Of a DNA stretch of 35,473 nt, positions 15,537 to 23,828 are shown one piece after another. The notes under the pieces are model-generated. The model was not told the origin of the DNA and searched no databases. It saw only the letters and a list, made by a program, of their open reading frames with translations. The DNA is taken from NCBI GenBank assembly GCA_017305595.1, contig JAFKKL010000017.1, forward strand, positions 1-35,473. The letters are read 5' to 3'. The position numbers were made by a program, and so were the translations under genes. Source of the stretch: Hyphomicrobiales bacterium. Lineage in GTDB: Bacteria; Pseudomonadota; Alphaproteobacteria; Rhizobiales; Xanthobacteraceae. Position 1 is the first letter of the stretch. Every line of letters begins with the position of its first letter.

Positions 15537-16748
15537 TCAGGGCAGCGTCACTGGCCGGGTGAGCGTGGTGCGGGCGAATTTGCGCGGCGCCATCGCCTTG
15601 CCGAACAGGAAGCCTTGCGCGACGTCGAAGCCCAACTGGTGCGCGGTGACGAAATCGGCCCGGCTTTCGATGCCCTCGGCGACGGTGCGCACGCCGTAAT
15701 TTTCGGCGAGATCGATGATGCCGCGACAAACCGTCTGCTTGAGGCGGTCACCGCCGAAGCCGGTAACGAACTGGCGGTCCACCTTCAATTCGGCGAACGG
15801 AAACACCTGCCGCCCCATCAGCGCCGGCCATTCGGCCCCGACGCTTTTGATCGAGACGGCGACGTTGTGAAAGCGGATCCGGCGGGCGACGTCGATAACG
15901 TGGTCGAGGTCCTCGATAACCTCGGCGCATTTGAGTTCGATCAACAGTCCACCGAACGCGGGATGCGCCGGCATCCGCCGGCATAGCGTGCGCACGGCGG
16001 CGGCGTCGCGCAGAAACGAGGCGGGGAGGTTGATCGCGAGATCGACCGGTCCGGTGCGTTCGATGAAGTAGCGCCAATCGTCGATCACGCGTTCGATGAC
16101 GAACTCCGATAGATTGTGGAAGGCGGTGTCGAAGCGATCCGGAATGAAGGACGACGGAAGCACCACGCCCCAGGTCGGATGCCGCATCCGGATCAGGGCC
16201 TCGGCACCGCGCGGGATCAGCGTGCGCACGTCGATCTTGCGCTGGTACCAGAGTTCGAGCCAGCCGGCCTTGAGGGCTTCGGCGACGTCGACCGCCGGGC
16301 TTGGCGGCGCTTCGGTCGGGATCAGCGATGCGACGCTGTGGCGCAACGTCTCGGTACTGAATGGCGTCGGCAGTGTCGGCAGCGTTGCGATGCCGAGTTC
16401 GCGCGCCATCTGCCGGGTGGCGAAGGAGAGGATGGAATCCGGCACCGCAACCGGCATCACCTTGCCACGAAAGTTGGCGCTCGCCAGCGTCTCGAGCACC
16501 TTGCCGGCCTCGATACCGCCGGCCGACAGCCCGAGCACCACCAGATTGAACATCTGGGTCTCAAGCAAAGGCTTCAGATCGGCGGCGCGCGGGCATTCGA
16601 AGGTGATGAAGCCGAGGTCTTCGAAAGCATCGGCAAGAAAGGTCCGAATGTGCGGCTTGTTGTCGGCGATACAGACGCGCGGCGACAGGGTGCGCTGGCC
16701 GAAGGCTGCGGGCCGGACGGAAGGGGTGGTGGCCACCGATGTTGTCAT
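15537..16748 (-). CDS. degenerate REC-EAL domain protein (probably inactive phosphodiesterase)
   Basis: A 403-residue protein. Residues about 22-140 resemble a response-regulator receiver domain (RVCIADNKPHIR), but the usual phospho-acceptor strand reads NLVVLGLSAGG with no Asp. Residues 152-395 form an EAL domain. E183 (AEAL), N240, E271, K322, E359 and Q379 align with catalytic and binding residues, yet the metal-binding D-D-F-G-T-G segment is replaced by IKSVGAE (300-306). c-di-GMP hydrolysis is therefore unlikely, and binding or protein partnering is more plausible. ATG 16746-16748 is fixed by GGGAG upstream. The gene is followed without a gap by the convergent CitE gene. Confidence 0.9.
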   Translation of the reverse strand: MTTSVATTPSVRPAAFGQRTLSPRVCIADNKPHIRTFLADAFEDLGFITFECPRAADLKPLLETQMFNLVVLGLSAGGIEAGKVLETLASANFRGKVMPVAVPDSILSFATRQMARELGIATLPTLPTPFSTETLRHSVASLIPTEAPPSPAVDVAEALKAGWLELWYQRKIDVRTLIPRGAEALIRMRHPTWGVVLPSSFIPDRFDTAFHNLSEFVIERVIDDWRYFIERTGPVDLAINLPASFLRDAAAVRTLCRRMPAHPAFGGLLIELKCAEVIEDLDHVIDVARRIRFHNVAVSIKSVGAEWPALMGRQVFPFAELKVDRQFVTGFGGDRLKQTVCRGIIDLAENYGVRTVAEGIESRADFVTAHQLGFDVAQGFLFGKAMAPRKFARTTLTRPVTLP

Positions 16749-17089
16749 GTTGCTTGCTCCCCGTGCTGGCCACACAGGTTTAGCCTTGGGGCTGAGGTGC
16801 AAAGATGGAATCGACTCGCTGCTCCACGGAAATGGGCCGGTAAGGTTAAATGATCGAATGCTGATCAAATTGTGCGGATCGGAAGCGAAGCAATTTCAAA
16901 TGCGTGGCCGAATGCGCTGTTGTTCCGATAATTTCCGCCGTGCGCCCTTGTGCATAACATTGCGACCGATCGTGCCGAGCCGACCGTGTTTTGCGCTCTA
17001 ATCAATGCGACTGATTCGGTGTGTGATGATGATGTGAAGGTGTCGTGGAATTGACGAGTTGAATCGACAACCGTCACCCCATCCTCAGT

Positions 17090-17213
17090 GTCGTCCCCGC
17101 GCAGGCGGGGACCCATAACCCCTGGCTTCAATGATGATTGTGTACTCCGACAACAGGCACTTTCCGCATAACCGCTGCTGCGGAGTCTGGGTCCCCGCCT
17201 GCGCGGGGACGAC
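17090..17213 (-). repeat. 124 bp element with GTCGTCCCCGC ends, copy B
   Basis: The more complete copy of the element at 13463-13585, in the opposite orientation. Both ends are intact (GTCGTCCCCGCGCAGGCGGGGAC... and ...GTCCCCGCCTGCGCGGGGACGAC), forming about 24 bp terminal inverted repeats that are each themselves palindromic. The internal part between them is conserved with copy A in sequence and length. Confidence 0.85.
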
Positions 17214-17228
17214 GACTTTCGTGGTGCT

Positions 17229-17326
17229 AGCAACGAAGCAATCCAGACTCTAAAGGAAGACTGGATTGCTTCGCGGGGCCTGTGCTCGGACGGCGCGAGG
17301 CGCCAATCCGAGTGCTCGCAATAACG
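17229..17326. repeat. dispersed repeat related to 8339-8455
   Basis: It contains GCAACGAAGCAATCCAGACT and AGACTGGATTGCTTCG as an inverted pair around a short centre, then CTCGCAATAACG at the right end. These match the AAGCAATCCAG and CGCAATGACG parts of the element at 8339-8455. It abuts copy B of the 124 bp element, forming a composite repeat block. Confidence 0.65.
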
Positions 17327-17348
17327 GAAGCGTTTAACGCCGGATCGT

Positions 17349-18524
17349 TTAATGGCTCATCCGCGCCGACGCCGGGTGCCCCGGAACCTTGAAGCGCTTG
17401 CCGGTGTCCTTCACCTTGGTGCCGTTGACCTTGAGGATCGAGAAATCCTGATCGAGGTAGTTGCCGGTCAGCAGGTATTTGCCGTCGGGCGTGAACACCA
17501 CGGCTTCCGGCAGGCCGCCGACTTCGATGTCCTGCGTTTTCGTCACTTTCTTGCCGTCGATCCGCAAGATCGCGAGGCTGCCGTTCTTCTTGCGGAAGAA
17601 AGCGTCCTTGGCGGCATTGGAGCCGCGCAGGATGGCGGCGGCGGCGAGATTTCCCTTGGGACTGATCGCGAAACCTTCGGGGCCGTCGCCGACCACGACG
17701 CGGTCGATGGCACGCGGCGGATTGAGCGTGAGGTCGAACACGCTGACGGTGTCAACGCTGCCGTCCGACGCACCTGAGTTGCCGTTGTCGGCGGTCAGCG
17801 CCAGTTGTCCGTTCGGCGTCACCGCGACGTTATAGGGCCACAGGCCGGCGGCGATATCCATCTTGTTATAGGTGACCTTGCCGTTGGCGATGTCGAGCAC
17901 CGAGAGTTTGTGCGTGGTGAATTTCACCGCGTAGGCGTGCTTGCCGTCCGGCGCGAAAGTGACGTGCGCGACGCTGTCGCCCATGGCGATGGTATCGGTC
18001 ACCTTGACGTCGGTGCCGTTGACCGAGAGCACGGTGATGGAAGCGTCGCCGCGATTGGCGACCAGCGCCATCTTGCCGTCGGGGCTGAAGCTCAATCCGG
18101 ACGGCTGTTTGCCGGCGGTAATGGTCGCCGCGAGCTTCGCCGGCCTGGCCTTGAGGTCGATCACGTAGACCTTGTTGTCGAGCCCCATCTTCAACGCGTC
18201 GCCGTCCTTGGTGACGTCGACGGAATCCGACACGAGAGCAACGCTGCCGGTCGGATCGATATCGACGTTGACCGGCGGGCCGACCACGGAATTTTCCAGC
18301 GGCAGGTTGGCGACGATCTTGGGATTTTCCGGATTGGCGAGATCGACGATCAGCACCGAATCCTTACCGGCCGGCTTCAGCACCGTCTTGCCGGCGTCGT
18401 CCCACAGCACCTTCTCGTCGTTGCCGACAATCATGAAGGGGGCGGCGTGCGCGACGCTGAGCGCCGTGCTGCCAAGCATGATTGCCGTCGCCAGCGATAG
18501 TCCGACCGATCGCGATATCGACAT
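17349..18524 (-). CDS. periplasmic beta-propeller protein (YncE-like)
   Basis: A 391-residue exported protein. The signal peptide is residues 1 to about 27 (SVGLSLATAIMLGSTALSVAHA, then AP). The mature part is built of about seven blade repeats with the recurring pattern F(S/A/T)PDGK(M/H/Y)A followed by a strand and V(L/I)D/N: FSPDGKMALVANRGD, FAPDGKHAYAV, VTPNGQLALTADNG, ISPKGNLAAA, FTPDGKYLLTGNY. This is the lactonase/YVTN (YncE) propeller family, whose ligands are mostly unknown. The start is set by GGGAG upstream of ATG 18522-18524. It is divergent from the TAXI binding-protein gene, with 289 bases between. Confidence 0.85.
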   Translation of the reverse strand: MSISRSVGLSLATAIMLGSTALSVAHAAPFMIVGNDEKVLWDDAGKTVLKPAGKDSVLIVDLANPENPKIVANLPLENSVVGPPVNVDIDPTGSVALVSDSVDVTKDGDALKMGLDNKVYVIDLKARPAKLAATITAGKQPSGLSFSPDGKMALVANRGDASITVLSVNGTDVKVTDTIAMGDSVAHVTFAPDGKHAYAVKFTTHKLSVLDIANGKVTYNKMDIAAGLWPYNVAVTPNGQLALTADNGNSGASDGSVDTVSVFDLTLNPPRAIDRVVVGDGPEGFAISPKGNLAAAAILRGSNAAKDAFFRKKNGSLAILRIDGKKVTKTQDIEVGGLPEAVVFTPDGKYLLTGNYLDQDFSILKVNGTKVKDTGKRFKVPGHPASARMSH

Positions 18525-18813
18525 CGTTGTTTTCTCCCTGAAGACCGGGTGATGTCCCGGATTGATTTCGGCGCAGCGTATCGGCTTCGTACTCCGGCCG
18601 GTAGTATGGCCGGGCCAATGGCGGGGTTGCGGCGGGTGCGGGAGACGTGCCGCCATGGGAGGCGATGGTGTGGGTTCCATCCGCGGGCGGGGCCTGCGCT
18701 CCATTGCGGTCTTGGTCGAATGTCTGACGGGTCGGAGGGTGTGGGGAGGGTTGACCGTGACGCCGTATCCGGTCACTTTCTCGTCAAATTCAACCTGGGG
18801 GAGAATTCTGCTC

Positions 18814-19761
18814 ATGAAAGCGAAGCTGCTTGCCGCGGTCGCGGTGTCCGTGGCCCTGGTTTCGGGACCCGCCGCCCACGCCGAACAGTTCGTCAACGTG
18901 CTGACCGGCGGCACGTCCGGCGTTTATTATCCGCTCGGCGTCGCCATCGGAAAAATCTACAGCGACAAGATTTCGAACGCCAAGGTCCAGGTGCAGGCCA
19001 CCAAGGCGTCGGTCGAGAACCTCAATTTGCTGGAGCAGGGCCGCGGCGAAATCGCGTTCACGCTGGGCGACTCGCTGAAGGCGGCATGGGAAGGCGACGA
19101 GGAGGCCGGCTTCAAGAAGAAGCTAAGCAAGCTGCGCACCATCGGCGCGATCTATCCGAACTACATCCAGATCGTCGCCACCGCCGAGAGCGGCATCAAG
19201 ACCCTGGCGGACCTCAAGGGCAAGAGCCTCTCGGTCGGCGCGCCGAAGTCCGGCACCGAACTGAACTCGCGCGCCATCCTCAAGGCCGCCGGGATGACCT
19301 ACAAGGACATCGGCAAGGTCGAATATCTGCCGTTCGCGGAATCCGTTGACCTGATGAAGAACCGTCAGCTCACCGCGACGCTGCAATCGGCGGGCCTCGG
19401 CGTCGCCTCGCTGAAGGACCTCAGCAACTCGAACGAGATCAACGTGGTGTCGGTGCCGAAGGAGATCGTCGACAAGATCGGCCCGCCATTCGTCGCGGCG
19501 ACGATTCCGGCCAACACCTACAAGGGCCAGGACAAGGACGTGCCGACCGCGGCCGTGGTCAACTTCCTCGTCACCAGTTCGGCGGTGTCGGACGATCTCG
19601 CTTATCAGATGACCAAGCTGGTCTACGAATCGCTGCCGGAACTGTATTCCGCGCACGCGGCCGCGCACGGAATCAAGCTGGAGACGGCGGCGACAGGTAG
19701 CCCGGTCCCGCTGCATCCCGGTGCGATCCGCTACTTCAAGGAAAAGGGCCTGATCAAGTAA
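18814..19761 (+). CDS. TAXI-family TRAP transporter solute-binding protein
   Basis: A 315-residue periplasmic binding protein. The signal peptide is residues 1 to about 23 (LLAAVAVSVALVSGPAAHA, then EQF). VNVLTGGTSGVYYPLGVAIGKIY is the TAXI signature (T-G-G-x-x-G-x-Y-Y-P-x-G). IAFTLGDSLKAAWEG, GIKTLADLKGKSLSVGAPKSGTE and the C-terminal VPLHPGAIRYFKEKG are all typical. TAXI proteins bind small carboxylates such as glutamate or dicarboxylates for an Na+-driven TRAP permease. ATG 18814 is chosen (GGGGGAG upstream); the longer open frame adds non-conserved sequence. It is the first gene of the TRAP operon. Confidence 0.93.
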   Translation: MKAKLLAAVAVSVALVSGPAAHAEQFVNVLTGGTSGVYYPLGVAIGKIYSDKISNAKVQVQATKASVENLNLLEQGRGEIAFTLGDSLKAAWEGDEEAGFKKKLSKLRTIGAIYPNYIQIVATAESGIKTLADLKGKSLSVGAPKSGTELNSRAILKAAGMTYKDIGKVEYLPFAESVDLMKNRQLTATLQSAGLGVASLKDLSNSNEINVVSVPKEIVDKIGPPFVAATIPANTYKGQDKDVPTAAVVNFLVTSSAVSDDLAYQMTKLVYESLPELYSAHAAAHGIKLETAATGSPVPLHPGAIRYFKEKGLIK

Positions 19762-19786
19762 TCAGGTCGACCAATGTGATCTTCTG

Positions 19787-19821
19787 CGTCATGGCCGGGC
19801 TTGTCCCGGCCATCCACGTCT
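19787..19821. repeat. half-copy of the CGTGGATG palindromic repeat inside the TRAP operon
   Basis: It contains the perfect hairpin GGCCGGG-CTTGT-CCCGGCC followed by ATCCACGTCT, matching the left half of the element at 4651-4733. It lies in the 135-base gap between the binding-protein gene and the permease gene. There is no T-tract. It could stabilise the upstream mRNA or cause partial termination, which is inference. Confidence 0.75.
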
Positions 19822-19896
19822 GAGCCGGACGAAACCGGCCGAGCGGAGATCGATCTTCTTTTGCGCAGGATGCGCCGTGAAGGCGGGGTGGGGACG

Positions 19897-22032
19897 ATGT
19901 CGCAGGCAACAGCAGCGCCGATGCAAGACAATGCAGCCGAGCAGGTCGAACCGATCAAGGTCGATCTCGGCAACTTCGAGCATGGCTTTCCGGAAGGCTT
20001 CGGCCCCGGTCGCTGGGGGACTTTCGCCTATGCTATCGGCATCGCGTTCGCGGTATTCCAGATTGCCATCGCGGCATGGAACATCCTGCCGAGTCAGGTG
20101 GTGCGCGGCGTCCATGTCGGCTTCATCATCCTCATGACCTTCGGCCTGATCGGCAACTTCACCGCCAAGACCAACATGGCGCGCGCGCTGGCGTGGCTGA
20201 TCGGCGGCGTCGGTTTCCTCTGCGGCCTTTATCAATGGATCTTCTATGAAGCCCTGATCCTGCGCGACGGCGATCCCACCACGATGGATCTCGTCGTCGG
20301 CACCTTGCTCGCGGTACTGATTTTTGAGGGCACGCGACGGCTGATGGGCTCGGCGCTGCCGATCATGTGCGGCGCCTGTATCGTCTATTGGGCGTTCGGG
20401 CAGTATCTGCCGTCGCCGCTCAATCATCGCGGTTACGGCTTCGACCAGATCATCACGCATCTGTCGTTCGGCACCGAAGGTTTCTACGGCGTGCCGATCT
20501 ACGTGTCGGCCACCTATATCTTCCTCTTCATCATGTTCGGCTCGTTCCTCGAACGCGCCGGCATGATCCAGTTGTTCACCGATGTCTCGCTCGGCATCTT
20601 CGGCGGCACCCGCGGCGGCCCGGCCAAGGTCGCGGTGGTGGCGTCCGGCATGATGGGCACGATCTCCGGCTCCGGCGTCGCCAACGTGGTGACGGTGGGG
20701 CAGTTCACCATTCCGCTGATGATCCGCTTCGGCTATCGCCGCGCGTTCGCCGCCGGCGTCGAGGCCACCGCCTCGATGGGCGGACAGATCATGCCGCCGG
20801 TGATGGGCGCGGTCGCCTTCATCATGGCCGAGACTCTCGGCGTCGATTACATGGTGATCGTGCGCGCCGCGGTGATCCCGGCGGTGCTGTATTTCGCCTC
20901 CGCGTTCTGGATGGTGCATCTCGAAGCCGGCAAGTACGGCCTCAAGGGCATGAGCCGCGCCGAGATGCCGAGCGCCTGGAAGGCGCTGGTGGCGCGCTGG
21001 TATCTGGTGCTGCCGCTCGCCGTGCTGGTCTTCATGCTGTTCGAGGGCTTCACGCCGCTTTACGCTGGCATCATGGGTCTGGCGTTGACCGCGACCCTGA
21101 TCCTCGGCGCCAGCATCGCGCTCGGCCTGCCCAACCAGATGATCCGCTACATCTTCTGGATCCTGCTGGCGCTGGTGGTCGGTGCGATGTTCCAGCGCGG
21201 CATCGACATCATGATGGTCGGTCTCGTGGTCGGCGGCCTGGTGCTGCTCGCGGCGCTGACCAAGGGCGGCCGCGCCACACTCGTCGCCTGCCGTGACTCG
21301 TTGGCGGAAAGCTCCAAGTCGGCGCTGACCGTCGGCATGGCCTGCGCCATCGTCGGCACCATCATTGGCATGATGACGCAGACCGGCGTCGGGAATATCT
21401 TCGGAAGCTGGGTGATCGGCATCGGCGAGAACAGCCTGTTCCTCGCGCTGATCATGACCATGCTGCTGTCGATCCTGCTCGGCACCGGCATCCCGACGAT
21501 CCCGACCTACATCATTACCGCAGCGCTCGCTGCGCCGGCGCTGGCGAAACTCGGTGTGCCGCTGATCGTCAGCCACATGTTCGCGTTCTACTACGGCATC
21601 ATGGCGGACCTCTCGCCGCCGGTGGCATTGGCCGCATTCGCGGCTGCGCCGATTGCCAAAGAGAATCCGGATACCATTGGCTGGGAGGCAATGCGCATCG
21701 CACTCGCCGGTTACGTCATTCCGTTCATCGCGGTGTATTCGCCTGCGTTGATGTTGCAGGCCGGCGACCCGATGGAAGTTTATCTCGGCTTCTACGGCGC
21801 GGTCGCTTACGCCACGGTGAAGGCGCTGATCGCCATCGGTCTGTTCGGCATGGTCGCGATCGGCTTCCTGTTCACGCGGATGACGATCATCGAGCGCATT
21901 GTTACCTTCGTGGCGGCGCTATGCCTGCTCGGCGAATTCCCATACAGCGATTGGGTTGGCTTCGCGCTCGCCGCCATCATCGTGGTCTGGGATTGGCGCC
22001 GACGCCCGGCGTCCGACGCGATCGCGGCGTGA
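19897..22032 (+). CDS. TRAP transporter permease, fused 4TM/12TM (DctQM-type, TAXI system)
   Basis: A 711-residue protein with many hydrophobic helices, matching fusion of the small (DctQ) and large (DctM) TRAP membrane subunits. The DctM part has the signatures GSFLERAGMIQLFTDVSL, VASGMMGTISGSGVANVVTVG, MGGQIMPPVMGAVAFIMAE, GTGIPTIPTYIITAALAAPAL and MADLSPPVALAAFAA. It imports the ligand of the TAXI protein by Na+ or H+ symport across the inner membrane. ATG 19897 is preferred (GGTGGGG upstream, and MSQ-type start); ATG 19870 is an in-frame alternative. Its TGA overlaps the next gene by 4 bases (GTGA). Confidence 0.92.
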   Translation: MSQATAAPMQDNAAEQVEPIKVDLGNFEHGFPEGFGPGRWGTFAYAIGIAFAVFQIAIAAWNILPSQVVRGVHVGFIILMTFGLIGNFTAKTNMARALAWLIGGVGFLCGLYQWIFYEALILRDGDPTTMDLVVGTLLAVLIFEGTRRLMGSALPIMCGACIVYWAFGQYLPSPLNHRGYGFDQIITHLSFGTEGFYGVPIYVSATYIFLFIMFGSFLERAGMIQLFTDVSLGIFGGTRGGPAKVAVVASGMMGTISGSGVANVVTVGQFTIPLMIRFGYRRAFAAGVEATASMGGQIMPPVMGAVAFIMAETLGVDYMVIVRAAVIPAVLYFASAFWMVHLEAGKYGLKGMSRAEMPSAWKALVARWYLVLPLAVLVFMLFEGFTPLYAGIMGLALTATLILGASIALGLPNQMIRYIFWILLALVVGAMFQRGIDIMMVGLVVGGLVLLAALTKGGRATLVACRDSLAESSKSALTVGMACAIVGTIIGMMTQTGVGNIFGSWVIGIGENSLFLALIMTMLLSILLGTGIPTIPTYIITAALAAPALAKLGVPLIVSHMFAFYYGIMADLSPPVALAAFAAAPIAKENPDTIGWEAMRIALAGYVIPFIAVYSPALMLQAGDPMEVYLGFYGAVAYATVKALIAIGLFGMVAIGFLFTRMTIIERIVTFVAALCLLGEFPYSDWVGFALAAIIVVWDWRRRPASDAIAA

Positions 22033-22400
22033 GCCTGTGCCTGATTTCCGCCGGCGTCACCAAGACGCTGGCGGTGGCAGCCTTCACGCTGGTGTGGACG
22101 CATTCGATCGAAAAGATCGATTGGCGCGAAAACTGGCGCGTCACCCCGCAAGGGCTTGAATTGGTCGAGGCGCGCGTGAAAGGCTCCGGCGCCGGCATGG
22201 AGCCGCCGCCGGAGGCGCGGCTGGTCGACGGCTGGTTCGTCTGGCAGCCGCACCGCGTTCCGATGCCGGAGGTGGTGCTGGGCAATTCCGGCAAGGCGGG
22301 GGAGTGGCGGCTGTGTACGAAGGGGACGTGCCGCACGCTGTCGACAATTCTCGGCCATGACGTCGGCCCGCATCCGACGACGATGCGGGCGTGTGATTAG
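22029..22400 (+). CDS. DUF1850 protein of the TAXI-TRAP operon
   Basis: A 123-residue protein starting at the GTG that overlaps the permease stop. A hydrophobic N-terminal stretch (CLISAGVTKTLAVAAFTLVW) is probably a membrane anchor or uncleaved signal. The rest is the DUF1850 pattern: FTLVWTHSIEKIDWRENW, then LELVEARVKGSGAGMEPPPEA and WQPHRVPMPEVVLGNS. DUF1850 genes recur next to TAXI-TRAP genes in Proteobacteria, so a third component or accessory of the transporter is likely, although no role is proven to my knowledge. Two Cys near the C-terminus (RLCTKGTCR) may form a disulfide. Confidence 0.85.
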   Translation: MSLCLISAGVTKTLAVAAFTLVWTHSIEKIDWRENWRVTPQGLELVEARVKGSGAGMEPPPEARLVDGWFVWQPHRVPMPEVVLGNSGKAGEWRLCTKGTCRTLSTILGHDVGPHPTTMRACD

Positions 22401-22417
22401 TCGTCATTCGGCACTTA

Positions 22418-23719
22418 CTACAGCGCCCGCCGCGGCTGCGGGATTTTCGTGGCGAGAATCTTGTCGATGCGGCGACCGTCGAGGTCGACGATCTCGAAGC
22501 GCCAGCCATGGGTGTCGCGCGTGTCACCGGCAGCGGGAATCTCACCGAACAGTTGCAGCATGAAGCCGGCCGCCGTGTTGTAGGGGCGCGACAGCGGCAG
22601 TGGAATGCCGAGCAGGTTGGCGAATTCGTCCGCCGTCATCCAGCCTTCGATCAGGTAAGAGCCGTCGGGGCGTTTGATCGCCGGCTTTTCGGCGGGGCCT
22701 TCCTCGGTGTGAAAGCCGCCGACGATGGATTCGAGAATATCGGCGGCGGTGACGATGCCCTGGAAGCTTCCGTACTCATCGTGCACCAGCCCGAAATGTA
22801 CTGGCGAGCCGCGCAGGATCGCCAGCACGTCACGCGCGTCCGCCACCTCCGGAATCACCGGCACCTCGCGAACCAGCGTGCGAAGATCGGGAGCGACACC
22901 GGCGAGGTAGCCGTCGAGCATATCCTTGGCTTGCACCACGCCGAGCACCACGTCGCGATCGCCGTCGAACACCGGCAGCCGCGAATGCACGCTGGTGGTG
23001 ATCGCTTCGCGGATCACGTCCGGCGAGTCAGCGAGATCGATGAAATCGACCTCGCGGCGCGGCGTCATCACTGCACCGACCGGCTGATCGCCGAGCCGCA
23101 TCACACCGGCGATCATTTCCTTCTCGCCTGGCTCCAGCACGCCGGCGGTTTCTGCTTCGCGTACCAGTGAACGGATTTCGTCTTCAGTGACGGTATCTTC
23201 GCTCACGCCACTCTGGCCGAGCACCCGCAGCAACAGCTTGCCGGAGACGTCGAGCAGCCACACCACTGGCGACGAAATGCGCGCCAGCCATGTCATCGCC
23301 GGCGCGACCTTCACCGCCACCGATTCCGGATTGCGCAACGCGATCTGCTTGGGAACGAGTTCGCCGATGATCAGCGAGGCATAGGTGATGCCGCCGACGA
23401 CTGCACCGACGCCGAGCGTGTCGGCAAACCCCTTGGCGACGCCGAGTTCGATCAGCCATGCGGTCAGCCGTTGCCCGAGCGTGGCGCCGGAGAACGCACC
23501 GGACAGCACGCCGACCAGCGTGATGCCGATCTGCACGGTGGAGAGAAACTTGCCGGGATCGGACGCCAGCGCCAGTGCCCGGCGCGATCCGCTGACACCT
23601 CTCTCCGCCAGCGCCGCGAGGCGCGCGGGGCGGGAGGAGACGATGGCGAGTTCGGACATCGCGAGCAGACCGTTGATGACGATCAGGATCGTGACGGTAC
23701 CGAGTTCGAGTGCAAGCAT
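22418..23719 (-). CDS. CorC/HlyC-type protein with CNNM, CBS-pair and CorC domains
   Basis: A 433-residue protein. The N-terminal CNNM (DUF21) membrane domain has three or four helices (LGTVTILIVINGLLAMSELAIV, VQIGITLVGVLSGAFSGATL, LGVGAVVGGITYASLIIGELVPKQIAL). A CBS pair spans about residues 205-325 (AVMTPRREVDFID, LPVFDGDRDVVLGVVQAKDML, GLVHDEYGSFQGIVTAADILESI). A C-terminal CorC_HlyC domain ends the protein (IEGWMTADEFANLLGIPLP, TAAGFMLQLFGEIP). Relatives are involved in Mg2+/Co2+ efflux or membrane homeostasis; the old name hemolysin is misleading. ATG 23717-23719 is the start. It is divergent from the SDR gene. Confidence 0.92.
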   Translation of the reverse strand: MLALELGTVTILIVINGLLAMSELAIVSSRPARLAALAERGVSGSRRALALASDPGKFLSTVQIGITLVGVLSGAFSGATLGQRLTAWLIELGVAKGFADTLGVGAVVGGITYASLIIGELVPKQIALRNPESVAVKVAPAMTWLARISSPVVWLLDVSGKLLLRVLGQSGVSEDTVTEDEIRSLVREAETAGVLEPGEKEMIAGVMRLGDQPVGAVMTPRREVDFIDLADSPDVIREAITTSVHSRLPVFDGDRDVVLGVVQAKDMLDGYLAGVAPDLRTLVREVPVIPEVADARDVLAILRGSPVHFGLVHDEYGSFQGIVTAADILESIVGGFHTEEGPAEKPAIKRPDGSYLIEGWMTADEFANLLGIPLPLSRPYNTAAGFMLQLFGEIPAAGDTRDTHGWRFEIVDLDGRRIDKILATKIPQPRRAL

Positions 23720-23828
23720 GATGCAGACAGTCTATCAGATGGCGCGGCGGCAGGTCTCTGGAGAATTTGACGCGGCGGCGTGATTGCGGGACAAGTGCCT
23801 GCAACATCAGAACAAGCAGGAGAAGTCG

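Larger units (their letters stand above)
16749..17348. other. 600-base intergenic region with two repeat elements
   Basis: Apart from the 124 bp and ~98 bp repeats listed separately, I see no gene. 16749 to about 17080 contains the EAL gene's upstream region, with AT-richer patches (TGATCGAATGCTGATCAAATTG near 16850), a plausible promoter area. No coding frame here has a ribosome site or protein-like composition. Confidence 0.6.

Noticed and set aside
19789-21576. 595-residue minus-strand open frame opposite the TRAP permease
   Set aside because: The sequence is almost entirely His/Asp/Arg/Ala, a typical shadow of a hydrophobic protein gene.
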